Positions 47,356-56,188 of a stretch of DNA of 64,000 nucleotides are shown here, in pieces. The first letter of the stretch is position 1. Each line of letters begins with the position of its first letter. Source of the stretch: JAFKFI01 sp963795435 (lineage in GTDB: Bacteria; Pseudomonadota; Alphaproteobacteria; Acetobacterales; Acetobacteraceae); assembly GCA_963795435.1 (NCBI GenBank), contig CAWCHV010000007.1:62001-126000 (forward strand), read 5' to 3'. Under the pieces are notes generated by a model. That model ran no database searches, was not told where the DNA came from, and saw only the letters and a list, made by a program, of their open reading frames with translations. The position numbers and the translations under genes were made by a program.

Positions 47356-48417
47356 TCAGAGCTGGCCGGTCCAGCTCTGAATCGCCAGGCTGACCAGCGC
47401 CACCGCCGCCCAGGTGCCGAGGCCGAGGCCCAGCGGCTTGAAGCCGGCGCCCGCGAAGGCGCGCCAATGGCCCTGCAATCCGACCGCGGCCAGCGCCACC
47501 ACCATCACGAAGCGGGCGGCAAGCTGTACATGAGGCGCGGCGCTCCCCACCAGGCCGAGCGTGTTGATGAGCGAGGCGATCACGAACAGGCCGATGAACC
47601 ACGGGACGGCCTTCTTCAGCCGGGCGCCGAGATCGCCCCGTCCGCTCGTCCGCGCCTCCGGGTCGAGCCACGGCATCGCCAGGCCGAAGCCGAGCACCAG
47701 CGGGATGATCAGCGTCGTGCGTGTTAGCTTAACCACCGTCGCGAAGGCGCCCGCGATCGGGCTGTAGGCGAAGCCGGCGGCGACCACGGCCGAGGTGTCG
47801 TTGATCGCCGTCCCGGCCCACATGCCGAAGCCGGTGTCCGACAGCCCGATCGCGTGACCGATCGCCGGGAACAGGATCACCGCCATCATGTTGAACAGGA
47901 ACACGACCGAGACGGCGTAGGCGATTTCCTCCGTCTTGGCGCGAATCACCGGCGCGAGGGCCGCGATGGCCGACGCGCCGCAGATCGTCGTGCCCATGCC
48001 GATCAGGCAGCGCATCCGCCAGTCCACGTTCATCCGCCGGCCCACCAGCAGCGCGAAGCCGAGGCCGGCGGTGATGGTCAGCGCGAGCAGCCACAGTGAC
48101 GACAGCCCGGTCCGCACCACGTCGCCCAGATTGAGCGTGGCCCCCAGCAGGACGATGCCGGCGCGCAGAGCGTAGCCGCTGATCTTGCCGATCCTGAGAC
48201 GGCTGTTGAGCCTGGCCCCGCCGATCGTGTTGGCCAGCGCCACGCCGATCAGGATGGCGAAGATCGGCGCGCCGACCAGCGGCACGCGGGCGCCGAGCAG
48301 CCAGGCGACAATCGCGATGGCGAGGCAGACCAGCAACCCGGCCGTGTAAGCGAAACGATCATCGGTCTGCGCCCGGGGTTTCAGGGCATCCGGCGAACCT
48401 TGTACGATATCGGCCAT
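47356..48417 (-). CDS. YeiH/UPF0324 family putative sulfate exporter
   Basis: About 353 residues with ten predicted membrane segments. Family signatures: GVALANTIGG, KISGYALRAGIVLLGATLNLGDVVRTG, MGTTICGASAIAALAPVIRAKTEE, VFLFNMMAVILFPAIGHAIGLSDTGFGMWAGTAINDTSAVVAAGFAY, and FIGLFVIASLINTLG. Transport of sulfate or a sulfonate product is proposed for the family. Start: ATG 48417; TTG 48453 is also in frame. An AT-rich 131-base gap separates it from the divergent adenylate cyclase gene. Confidence 0.9.
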   Translation of the reverse strand: MADIVQGSPDALKPRAQTDDRFAYTAGLLVCLAIAIVAWLLGARVPLVGAPIFAILIGVALANTIGGARLNSRLRIGKISGYALRAGIVLLGATLNLGDVVRTGLSSLWLLALTITAGLGFALLVGRRMNVDWRMRCLIGMGTTICGASAIAALAPVIRAKTEEIAYAVSVVFLFNMMAVILFPAIGHAIGLSDTGFGMWAGTAINDTSAVVAAGFAYSPIAGAFATVVKLTRTTLIIPLVLGFGLAMPWLDPEARTSGRGDLGARLKKAVPWFIGLFVIASLINTLGLVGSAAPHVQLAARFVMVVALAAVGLQGHWRAFAGAGFKPLGLGLGTWAAVALVSLAIQSWTGQL

Positions 48418-48548
48418 GTCGGCCCGTTTAGCATCCGTGTCGCGGAGGGCCAAGGGACGCTGAATGTTTTGATTTTCTACCGTTTTATACCCTGGGTTTG
48501 TTGCACCCGCGCAATTCCGATGCTAGCTTTGTCACTCGGAGCGAGGCG

Positions 48549-49451
48549 GTGTCGCGAGAAATAGAGCTTGCCATCCTGTTTGCTGACGTTTCAGACAGCA
48601 CCCAGCTCTACGAAACGCTGGGCGACGCCTCGGCGCGCGCCATCGTGGCGGACTGCCTGGACGCGCTGATCGCTGTCACGCGACGGCAAGGCGGCCTGCT
48701 CGCGCGGACGATCGGGGACGAGGTGATGACCACGTTCCGTACCGCCGACAGCGCCGCCGCCGCCTCGGTGGAGATGCAGGATGCGATCACCGGCGGGTTT
48801 GCGACGAAGGCCCGCTCACTGGCGATCCGCATCGGTTTTCATTTCGGCACCGTCCTGGTGGACCATGAGGACGTGCATGGCGACGCCGTCAACATCGCCT
48901 CGCGGGTCGCCAATCAGGCCAAGCCGGGGCAGATCCTGACCACCGGCGCGGCGCTCGAACGCATGGGCCAACGCTGGCGGTCCGCCACGCGGCAGATCGC
49001 GCTGACCGAATTGAGGGGCAAGCGAGTCCCGGTCGAAGTCCACGAGGTTATCTGGCAGACATCGGACCTGACGATGATGCAGGTCGCTCCCTGGATCCGC
49101 ACCTCTTCGGCCAGCGCTGCCCGCCTGGTCCTCGCCTTCGGCACGCGCCGCATCGAGCTTAGCGGCCAGCGTCCGGCGGCCACGGTGGGGCGGGGCGACC
49201 ACAATGATCTGGTGATCCGCGAGAGCACCGTCTCCCGGCTGCACGCGCGGATCGAGCACCGCAAGGGGCGCTTCCTGCTCATCGACCAGAGCGCCAATGG
49301 GACGTTCATCGTGCCGGACGACGGCGCGGGCCGCTTCGTCCACCGCGACAGCGTCGATCTCTTGGGCACTGGGCTGCTCGGCCTCGGCACCCCTCCCTCG
49401 TCCGATTCCCGCGCGGCGATCCGCTATGAGGTCGGCCGCCCGGACGGCTAG
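48549..49451 (+). CDS. Class III adenylate/guanylate cyclase fused to an FHA domain
   Basis: About 300 residues from GTG 48549 (GGAGCGAGGCG upstream); TTG 48498 is an alternative. Residues 1-170 form a cyclase domain: ILFADVSDSTQLYETLGD with metal Asp 1, TIGDEVMTTF with metal Asp 2, and DVHGDAVNIASRVANQAKPGQ with the transition-state Asn and Arg. Residues ~200-290 form an FHA domain: ATVGRGDHNDLVIRESTVSRLHARIEH then DQSANGTFIV, with the phosphothreonine-binding Arg, Ser and Asn. No membrane segment. Cyclase output may be controlled by binding a Thr-phosphorylated partner (inference). Confidence 0.9.
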   Translation: MSREIELAILFADVSDSTQLYETLGDASARAIVADCLDALIAVTRRQGGLLARTIGDEVMTTFRTADSAAAASVEMQDAITGGFATKARSLAIRIGFHFGTVLVDHEDVHGDAVNIASRVANQAKPGQILTTGAALERMGQRWRSATRQIALTELRGKRVPVEVHEVIWQTSDLTMMQVAPWIRTSSASAARLVLAFGTRRIELSGQRPAATVGRGDHNDLVIRESTVSRLHARIEHRKGRFLLIDQSANGTFIVPDDGAGRFVHRDSVDLLGTGLLGLGTPPSSDSRAAIRYEVGRPDG

Positions 49452-50638
49452 CCCGGCGCCACCAGCACCTTCTGCCGCGGCAGCGAGGCCAGGATGTTCT
49501 CGTCGAGCCGCAGGTGGTCGGCGACCAGCTCTCGCGGGGTGTTGGCCATCCAGTCGGCCAGCGAAACGTCGGCGTAGTAGCTGCTGTTGAACAGCTCGAG
49601 GTAGCGCAACGTGGTGTCGCCGGTGTTCTCGATGTAGTGGCCGAAGGCGCGCGGCACGTAGCCGACGTCGCCGGCGGCGAAATCCATCGTGCGCGCCCGC
49701 GCGCCACCAGCGAACACCGTCATGCGCCCGTTGCCGCTGATCCAGTACTGCCACTCGTCGGCGTTGGGATGCCAGTGCAACTCGCGCAAGCCCCCCGGCT
49801 GCACGTCGACCAGCGCGGCCGCGATGGTCGAGGCGATCGGGAAATTGCGCGAATCCGCGATGCGGATCATACCGCCCTTGGCCTGCTTCGGCGGCTGCGC
49901 GGCCAGGGAGAAGTTGAAGGCCTGCGGCACGGTTTGCGCCGCGCTCTGCGAAAGGTCCGCTTGCAGCGGCCCCGGCATCCGGCCCTGGAAAATGTAGAGT
50001 TCCTTTTTCGGAATCGGGTCGAAGGCGCTGGCGGCGACGCCGAAATTCTTTGCCAGCACGTCCTTGGGCGTATGCGCCATCCAGTCGCTGATGAGGAACG
50101 TGTCGAACTCGGAGAATTTCCCGTCATCGAAGGCGAGCAGGAACTCGCAGCCATCCGGGCCGAGACCCTGGATCGAATGCGGGATGCCGGAGGGGAAATA
50201 CCACAGATCCCCCTCCTTTACGTCGGCGACGAACTTTCGCCCGTCCTGGTCGACGGCGGTGATGCGCGCGGCCCCGTACAGCATGTAGGACCACTCGGCG
50301 GGCAGGTGCCAATGCAGTTCCCGAATGCCGCCGGCGGTCAGCCGCATGTTGACCCCGGCGATCGACTTGGCGATCGGGAAGTCCTTCTCCGTGACCTGAC
50401 GCGCCCAGCCGCCGTCCTGCCGCCGGTTATGCGCGGCGGCGAACGGGTATTTGAAGCCGGGCAGATCGCCGTGATCGGGTTCTTCGGCCCGGGATTGCTG
50501 CCGCTCGCGCCGCCTTCCGGCGTGTTCTCGCCGCTATGGGGCGCGGCCCCCTGTCGGGAACCCTCCGCCGCATGAGCGGCGACGCCGAGCACGCCGCTGG
50601 CGGCGCCGCTCGCGAGAATGAGTTCGGCGTGAGATCAT
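49448..50638 (-). pseudogene. Oxalate decarboxylase-like bicupin gene with two frameshifts
   Basis: From 50347 down to 49448 an intact frame carries both cupin domains, each with manganese motifs: GIRELHWHLPAEWSYML and HSIQG, then GLRELHWHPNADEWQYWISG and GHYIENTGD. The true start is ATG 50638, six bases after GGGGAGG, reading MISRRT of a Tat signal; LILASGAASGVLGVAAHAAEG and the linker follow in a second frame, and GFKYPFAAAHNRRQDGGWARQ joins the cupin frame. Shifts lie near 50620 and 50478 (a CCC run one base short of the expected CCCC). Intact, it would be an exported enzyme splitting oxalate to formate and CO2. The cupin core alone could be translated from ATG 50347, unexported. Confidence 0.72.
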
Positions 50639-50752
50639 GCCGGGCCTCCCCTGCTGCGGACCGACAACGCCGGCCGCCGTCCGCGAGGTCCGTCAACTCG
50701 GGGAGAGAGGGCCGGGCTTCGCACTGACCCGGCCTCATGCGAAGCTGCTCCC

Positions 50753-51679
50753 ATGCCGGCCCATTCCGTGATCATCGACTGCGATCCGGGCACCGACGAT
50801 GCCGTCGCCCTGCTGCTGGCGTTCGGCTCGCCGGAGCTCGACATCCGCGCGATCACCGTGGCTGGCGGCAATGCCGGGCTCGGGCGCACGTTGGCGAACG
50901 CGCTCTCGCTCGTCGCCCTCGCTGGTAGCAGTGTCCCCGTGCATGGCGGCGCGGACCGGCCGCTGCTCGGGGCTTATGGCTTCGCGCCGGACATTCACGG
51001 CGATGACGGCCTCGGCGGGATTGCGCTGCCCGCCAGCGCGGCTCCCGCGCCCGCCCTCGCGGCGGATGCACTGCGGGAAAACCTGAGGGGTGCGGCGCAA
51101 CCCGTCACACTGGTCGGCATCGGACCGGTGACGAACATCGCCCTGGCGCTGATTACCGAACCTGCACTCGCGGCGAACATCGGAAAAATCGTGCTGATGG
51201 CCGGCTCGTGGGGCGAGGGCAACACCACGCCGTCGGCGGAGTTCAACGTCTGGAACGACCCCGAGGCTTTCGCCGTGCTGCTCGCCTGCGGCCGGCCGCT
51301 GGTTCTCGCGCCGCTAGAGCTCACGGCGCACGCGCTCGTGACCGATGCGCGGATCGGCGCGTTGCGCGCGCGGGGCGACGGCGCGTCTTTGCGGACGGCG
51401 TGCGACATCCTCGACAGTGTGCCGCGCTCGCGGCGTTTCGGGGGCCTCGGTTTCGCGCTGCACGATCCCTGCACGGTCGCCTGGCTGCTCCGGCCCGAGC
51501 TGTTCACCACGCGCGAGTGCCCGGTCACAGTGGACCTGGTACCCGGCCCCAATCGCGGCCGCACGATCATCGACCGCTGGGACCGCAGCGGCCTGGCGCC
51601 GAACGCGACCGTGCTGGAGACCCTGGACGCGGACGGGTTTTTCGCGCTGCTGGGCGACCGCCTCGCCGCCCTCCCGTAG
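50753..51679 (+). CDS. Nucleoside hydrolase
   Basis: 308 residues, IunH/RihB-type. Calcium-binding N-terminal motif VIIDCDPGTDDAVALLLAF is intact. Further signatures: VTLVGIGPVTNIALAL, VLMAGSWGEGNTTPSAEFNVWNDPEAF, and the C-terminal ALHDPCTVAWLLRPEL with the conserved Asp. It splits the N-glycosidic bond of nucleosides for salvage. Ten bases before the M20 peptidase gene, so likely co-transcribed. Confidence 0.93.
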   Translation: MPAHSVIIDCDPGTDDAVALLLAFGSPELDIRAITVAGGNAGLGRTLANALSLVALAGSSVPVHGGADRPLLGAYGFAPDIHGDDGLGGIALPASAAPAPALAADALRENLRGAAQPVTLVGIGPVTNIALALITEPALAANIGKIVLMAGSWGEGNTTPSAEFNVWNDPEAFAVLLACGRPLVLAPLELTAHALVTDARIGALRARGDGASLRTACDILDSVPRSRRFGGLGFALHDPCTVAWLLRPELFTTRECPVTVDLVPGPNRGRTIIDRWDRSGLAPNATVLETLDADGFFALLGDRLAALP

Positions 51680-51688
51680 GAGACCGAA

Positions 51689-52819
51689 TTGGACCTGACC
51701 GCCCTCCCCATCGACGTCGACGCCATGCTGGACGGGCTGCGGCCCTGGGTGGAGTGCGAGAGCCCCACCTGGGAGGCGGCTACGGTGAACCGCGTGATGG
51801 ACATCGCCTCGCGCGACCTCGCCCTCGCCGGGGCGCGGATCGAGCGCATCGCCGGCCGCATGGGTTTTGGCGACTGCGTACGCGCCAGCTTCCCACACGC
51901 GACGCCGAACCAGCCCGGCGTGCTGGTGATGGGCCATCTCGACACGGTGCATCCGGTCGGCACGCTGGAGAAACTGCCGTGGCGGCGCGAGGGCGGACGC
52001 TGCTGGGGGCCGGGCATCCTCGACATGAAGGGCGGCAACTACATCGCCCTCGAGGCGATCCGCCAGCTCGCCCGCGCCGGTCAGAAAACGCCGTTGCCGA
52101 TTACCTATCTGCTGACCAGCGACGAGGAGGTCGGCAGCCCGAGCACCCGCGACCTGATCGAGGCCGAGGCGTCTCGCCATCGCTACGTGCTCGTGCCCGA
52201 GCCGGCGCGTCCCGACGGCGGCGTGGTGACCGGGCGCTACGCCATTGCGCGCTTCAACCTCGAAGCCACCGGCCGGCCGAGCCATGCCGGCGCGCGGCTC
52301 GCCGAGGGCCGCTCGGCGATCAAGGAGATGGCCCGCAAGATCGTCGAGATCGAGGACATGACGACGGAGGACTGCACGTTCAGTGTCGGCGTCATTCACG
52401 GTGGGCAATGGGTCAACTGCGTCTCGACCAGCTGCACCGGCGAGGCGCTGAGCATGGCCAAGCGGCAGGACGACCTCGATCGCGGCGTGGCGCGGATGCT
52501 GGCGCTCGCCGCCTCGTCCAACGACGTGCGGTTCAAGGTGACGCGCGGGGTGACGCGGCCGGTCTGGGAGCCGGATGGGCGGACGATGGCGCTCTACGAG
52601 AAGGCGAACGCCATCGCCCGCTCGCTCGGCTTCGCCATCCCGCCGCAGAGCTCGGGCGGCGGATCGGACGGCAATTTCACCGGCGCGATGGGGATCGCCA
52701 CGCTCGACGGGCTCGGCGTCGCGGGCGCCGGGGCGCATACGCTCGACGAGCACATCGTCGTCGACAGCCTGGCGCGGCGGGCGCGCCTCATGGCCGGGCT
52801 GCTCGCCGCCCTCGACTGA
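51689..52819 (+). CDS. M20 family metallopeptidase (glutamate carboxypeptidase-like)
   Basis: 376 residues, CPG2-like two-zinc enzyme. Metal and catalytic motifs: VLVMGHLDTVHPVGTLEKLPW, GPGILDMKGGNYIALEA, LLTSDEEVGSPSTRDLIE, and the C-terminal GGGSDGNFTGAMG and AHTLDEHI. The dimerisation domain lies at residues ~180-295. Start: TTG 51689, seven bases after GGAG, is better than the ATG at 51725, which would cut the conserved N-terminus. Possible roles include release of C-terminal glutamate from folates or peptides. Confidence 0.9.
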   Translation: MDLTALPIDVDAMLDGLRPWVECESPTWEAATVNRVMDIASRDLALAGARIERIAGRMGFGDCVRASFPHATPNQPGVLVMGHLDTVHPVGTLEKLPWRREGGRCWGPGILDMKGGNYIALEAIRQLARAGQKTPLPITYLLTSDEEVGSPSTRDLIEAEASRHRYVLVPEPARPDGGVVTGRYAIARFNLEATGRPSHAGARLAEGRSAIKEMARKIVEIEDMTTEDCTFSVGVIHGGQWVNCVSTSCTGEALSMAKRQDDLDRGVARMLALAASSNDVRFKVTRGVTRPVWEPDGRTMALYEKANAIARSLGFAIPPQSSGGGSDGNFTGAMGIATLDGLGVAGAGAHTLDEHIVVDSLARRARLMAGLLAALD

Positions 52820-52820
52820 G

Positions 52821-53507
52821 ATGATGCCGCTCCGGGTGAATGGCCCGCTCGGCTGGACGTGGCGCGTCGCCACGGCGCACCGCCGGCTGTTTACCGGCGC
52901 GCTGTGCGGTGCCGCGACCTATCCGCTCCTGCCTCAGACGCTCGGCCCGCAGACCCGCGCGGTGATCGCGTGGGATGTCGGCGTCGTGGTGTTCCTCGCC
53001 CTGTCGGCCTTCCTGTTCACCACCGAGCGCGCCAGCCGGATGCGGATCGACGCCGAGCGTCAGGAGGAGGGCGAGTGGACCATCTTCTGGCTGACGATGG
53101 CCGCGACCGGCTTCAGCTTCGCCGCGATCGTGGGCGAATTCTCCAACACCAAGGATCTGCCCTCGGCGCAGAAGGGACTGCACGTCGGGCTGGTCGCGGT
53201 GACGCTGCTGGTCTCGTGGCTGATGACCCACACCACTTTCGCGTTCCGCTACGCGCACGAATTTTACGAGGCGCCGCCTGGCAGCGAGACGGTGGACGGC
53301 GGCTTGCAGTTTCCCGGCGAGGAGCAGCCCGACTATCTCGATTTCATGTATTTCTCGCTGGTGCTCGGCATGACGTTCCAGGTCTCGGACGTGCAGATCA
53401 CGTCGCGCAAGCTGCGCCGCCTCGCGGCGGTACACGGGTTGCTGAGCTTCCTGTTCAACACGATCATCCTGGCGCTGACCGTCAATATTGCCGCTGGACT
53501 CCTTTGA
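52821..53507 (+). CDS. DUF1345 family membrane protein
   Basis: 228 residues with four to five hydrophobic segments (around residues 25-45, 48-70, 92-110, 122-140 and 200-222). The conserved segments HTTFAFRYAHEFYE and PDYLDFMYFSLVLGMTFQVSDVQITSRKLRRL identify DUF1345. Function unknown. It begins one base after the peptidase stop, so the three plus-strand genes from 50.7 kb look like one operon. The 3' end overlaps the convergent ClC gene by 26 bases. Confidence 0.9.
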   Translation: MMPLRVNGPLGWTWRVATAHRRLFTGALCGAATYPLLPQTLGPQTRAVIAWDVGVVVFLALSAFLFTTERASRMRIDAERQEEGEWTIFWLTMAATGFSFAAIVGEFSNTKDLPSAQKGLHVGLVAVTLLVSWLMTHTTFAFRYAHEFYEAPPGSETVDGGLQFPGEEQPDYLDFMYFSLVLGMTFQVSDVQITSRKLRRLAAVHGLLSFLFNTIILALTVNIAAGLL

Positions 53508-55308
53508 GGCGGCTGCGGCGGCGGGCGGCGATGCGCGCCCGGCGAAAGCCGAAATAGGCCCGCCGGTCGCGCTCCTCGGCCAGCCTGCGCGCCCGCACCT
53601 GTAACAGATCCTTTCGCGCAACGATGCCCACCAGCACGCCGTCCTCGGCCCGCACCACGGGCACCCGGCCGACCTCGTCTCGCACCATCCGGTCCACCAG
53701 CGAGGAGACCGGCTCATCGGGCGTGCCCGTCACCATCCGCCGCCCGGCCAGCACCTCGCCAAGGCTCGCCTCATGGCGGCTCGTATCGCGGGTGAAGTGC
53801 AGCACGTCGGCGCGCGACAGCATCGCCACCGGCCGACCCGCGCCGTCCACGACCGGGTAGGCCTTATGGCGCGGCATATCGGCGCTGAAGAACGCAACCG
53901 CCTCGGCCACCGTCGTCGCGGCAGGCAAGGTGTCCACCCGGGCCACCATCACGTCGGCCACGCTGGCGAGATCCAGCGGGTCGACGTGATACTCGCGCAT
54001 GAGTTGGTGCCCGCGCCGCACCACCTTCTCGGTGAGAATGGAGCGCCGCAGGAGCAGCACCGTCACCGCGTAGCTCACGCCGCAGGCGGCGATCAGCGGC
54101 ACCAGCATCCCCGAGTCGCCGGTCAGCTCGACCGCGAACATGGTCGCGGTCAGCGGCGCGCGCATCGTGCCGCCCATCATCGCCGCCATGCCGACCAGCG
54201 CCCAATCGCCGACCCCGGCGTGCGGGAGCACGAGACCGGACAGCGCGCCCAAGGCGCCGCCCATGATCAGCAGCGGCGCCAGCACGCCGCCCGACGTCCC
54301 CGAGCCGAGCGCCACTGCCCAGATCACCGCCTTGACCAACATCAGGCGCAGCACCGCGTCAGGCGGCATCGAGCCCGCCAGCAGATGGGTGATGTTGTCG
54401 TACCCGACTCCGAGCGCGCGAGGGTCGATCAGGCCGCCGACGCCCACCACGACGCCGCCAATCGCCGGCCAGAACATCCAGTGGATCGGCAGCTTGCCGA
54501 ACCCGTCCTCGGCCGCATAAACCATCGCGGTCAGCAAGCCCGAACCAAGGCCGCACGCGAGCCCGAGCGCGCAGCAGGCCAGCAGCGTCGCGGGGGTCAG
54601 CGCCATCGCGCTCGCGTGGGCGAACAGCGGCGACGCGGGCAGCAGCCAGGTACGCAGCACGGCTGCCGCCAGGCAGGCGGCAAGCACCGGGATGAAGCTG
54701 CGCGGCTTCCATTCGAAGAGCAGCAGTTCGACCGCCAGCAGTACCGAGGCGATGGGGGTGCCGAACACCGCCGTCATGCCGGCCGAGGCGCCCGCCACCA
54801 GCAGCGTCTTGCGCTCGGCGGCACTCATGTTGAAGCATTGCGCGAACAGCGAGCCGATGGCGCCGCCGGTCATGATGATCGGGCCTTCGGCGCCGAACGG
54901 CCCGCCGGTGCCGATCGAGATGGCCGAGGACAACGGCTTGAGAACCGCGACCTTGGGCTGGATCCGGCTCTGCCCGATGAGGATCGCCTCCATCGCCTCG
55001 GGAATGCCGTGGCCGCGGATCTTTTCCGAGCCGTAGCGCGCCATCAGCCCGACGATCAGGCAGCCGACCACGGGAACCGCCACCGAGGCGTAGCCCAGCA
55101 TCCGCAAGTCGATCGGATGCACGGCGAAGGAGAAGCGGCCCGCATAGGCAAGGTTGGTGCACAATGCGATGAGTGCGATCAGCACCCAGGTGGCGAGCAC
55201 GGCCGCGCCGCCGATCAGGACCGCCATAGCCGCCAGCAGCAGGACACGAGGCCCCGTCGTGAAATCGCCCAGCCGGGGCGCGCGGAGAGGAAGAGAGGGT
55301 TCAGGCAT
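53482..55308 (-). CDS. ClC-type chloride channel/antiporter with C-terminal CBS pair
   Basis: 608 residues. A ClC membrane domain of about 430 residues: GSEKIRGHGIPEAMEAIL, the selectivity region GTGGPFGAEGPIIMTGGAIGS (GxFxxEGP with the gating Glu), and GSGTSGGVLAPLLIMGGALGAL. A tandem CBS domain follows (VADVMVARVDTLPAATTVAEAV and VSSLVDRMVRDEVGRVPVV), likely binding a nucleotide. The tail is strongly basic. Start: ATG 55308. It is divergent from a MarR-family gene, with a palindrome between the two. Confidence 0.93.
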   Translation of the reverse strand: MPEPSLPLRAPRLGDFTTGPRVLLLAAMAVLIGGAAVLATWVLIALIALCTNLAYAGRFSFAVHPIDLRMLGYASVAVPVVGCLIVGLMARYGSEKIRGHGIPEAMEAILIGQSRIQPKVAVLKPLSSAISIGTGGPFGAEGPIIMTGGAIGSLFAQCFNMSAAERKTLLVAGASAGMTAVFGTPIASVLLAVELLLFEWKPRSFIPVLAACLAAAVLRTWLLPASPLFAHASAMALTPATLLACCALGLACGLGSGLLTAMVYAAEDGFGKLPIHWMFWPAIGGVVVGVGGLIDPRALGVGYDNITHLLAGSMPPDAVLRLMLVKAVIWAVALGSGTSGGVLAPLLIMGGALGALSGLVLPHAGVGDWALVGMAAMMGGTMRAPLTATMFAVELTGDSGMLVPLIAACGVSYAVTVLLLRRSILTEKVVRRGHQLMREYHVDPLDLASVADVMVARVDTLPAATTVAEAVAFFSADMPRHKAYPVVDGAGRPVAMLSRADVLHFTRDTSRHEASLGEVLAGRRMVTGTPDEPVSSLVDRMVRDEVGRVPVVRAEDGVLVGIVARKDLLQVRARRLAEERDRRAYFGFRRARIAARRRSRLKGVQRQY

Positions 55309-55345
55309 GTCGCAGCGGGTCCATCCTTGGCGGGGTCGGTGGGTA

Positions 55346-55364
55346 TATATCGCAGTGCGACATA
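55346..55364. promoter_or_regulatory. 19-bp palindrome, candidate MarR operator
   Basis: TATATCGCA-G-TGCGACATA matches on 8 of 9 positions per arm. It lies in the middle of the 86-base gap between the divergent ClC and MarR genes, 31 bases before the MarR ATG and 37 before the ClC ATG, where it would overlap both promoters. MarR regulators usually bind such palindromes in their own divergent promoter region. Confidence 0.65.
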
Positions 55365-55394
55365 GGAACGAGCCCCGCCGGAGTGTCACCTGAC

Positions 55395-55817
55395 ATGCGT
55401 GACGAACGAAGGTTGCGGAAGGCGGATTACGAGGCGCTGGCCGGGTTCCGCCAGGCGCTCCGCGCTTTCACCGCGTTCAGCGCCGCCGCCGCCCGCAAGG
55501 CGGGGCTCACGCCGCAGCAGCACCAGGCGCTGCTGGCGATCAAGGGCGCGCCCGGCCGGGAGAGGGCCACGGTCGGCGAGATCGCGGCCTCGCTGATGAT
55601 CCGCCCGCACAGCGCCGCCGAGTTGGTGGACCGTCTGGCCCAGCTCCGGTTGGTCGAACGCGAGGCGGACCCGGACGATCATCGCCGCGTGCAGGTCGCC
55701 CTGACCGGACAAGCGGAAAAGGTGCTGGACGGGCTCTCGGCGGAGCATCTGCGCGAACTCGGCGCCATCCGCCCGACCTTGCTTGTCCTGCTCAGCCGGT
55801 TCGAGGAGCCTGACTGA
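55395..55817 (+). CDS. MarR family transcriptional regulator
   Basis: 140 residues, winged-helix dimer. Signatures: GLTPQQHQALLAIKGAPG, TVGEIAASLMIRPHSAAELVDRLAQLRLVEREADPDDHRRVQVALTGQAEKVL (recognition helix and wing with the DxR motif). It probably represses itself and the divergent ClC gene through the palindrome at 55346-55364. Start: ATG 55395; GTG 55383 is in frame. The ligand is unknown. Confidence 0.9.
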   Translation: MRDERRLRKADYEALAGFRQALRAFTAFSAAAARKAGLTPQQHQALLAIKGAPGRERATVGEIAASLMIRPHSAAELVDRLAQLRLVEREADPDDHRRVQVALTGQAEKVLDGLSAEHLRELGAIRPTLLVLLSRFEEPD

Positions 55818-55835
55818 GCCCAGCAGGAGGGAAGG

Positions 55836-56051
55836 TCAGAACTCCACCGGTGGCGCGATCTCGACGCAGTTCGCGCGGCCGGACAGAAGGCAGTCCTCAA
55901 GCACCGACTTGGCGTGCAGATGACGCACCAGGAACAGCCCGACGACGACCAGGAACAAGGCGATGGCGAGGCCGCCGAGGCTGGCGGTCTGCCGGTCCGC
56001 GGCCTTCCGCTCCTCCTCGATCTCGTCGAACCAGGGATGGACCTGGCGCAT
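55836..56051 (-). CDS. Small single-pass membrane protein
   Basis: 71 residues from ATG 56051 (GAGG four bases upstream); GTG 56063 is an alternative. A charged N-terminal part (DEIEEERKAADRQ) is followed by one hydrophobic helix (LGGLAIALFLVVVGLFLVRHL) and a short tail with two Cys (LEDCLLSGRANCVEI) that may form a disulfide in the periplasm. No family recognised. Confidence 0.6.
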   Translation of the reverse strand: MRQVHPWFDEIEEERKAADRQTASLGGLAIALFLVVVGLFLVRHLHAKSVLEDCLLSGRANCVEIAPPVEF

Positions 56052-56188
56052 GGAGCCTCGCACTCAGGAACGGGCGAGCGTCCCTCTGCCGATCAACGCC
56101 TGCAATGCATTGACGTTATCCGAATTCGACCGCGCGATGAAAGCATCCGTGTTGCCTGCGCCGCGTCGTCCGGCGATAAGCGGCATCC

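Noticed and set aside
50338..50592. Separate 84-codon minus-strand gene upstream of the bicupin
   Set aside because: Its translation is the signal-peptide and linker region of the bicupin itself, displaced by frameshifts.
53773..55365. 530-codon plus-strand frame opposite the ClC gene
   Set aside because: Arg/His/Gln/Asp-rich shadow with no domain; the ClC protein is unmistakable.
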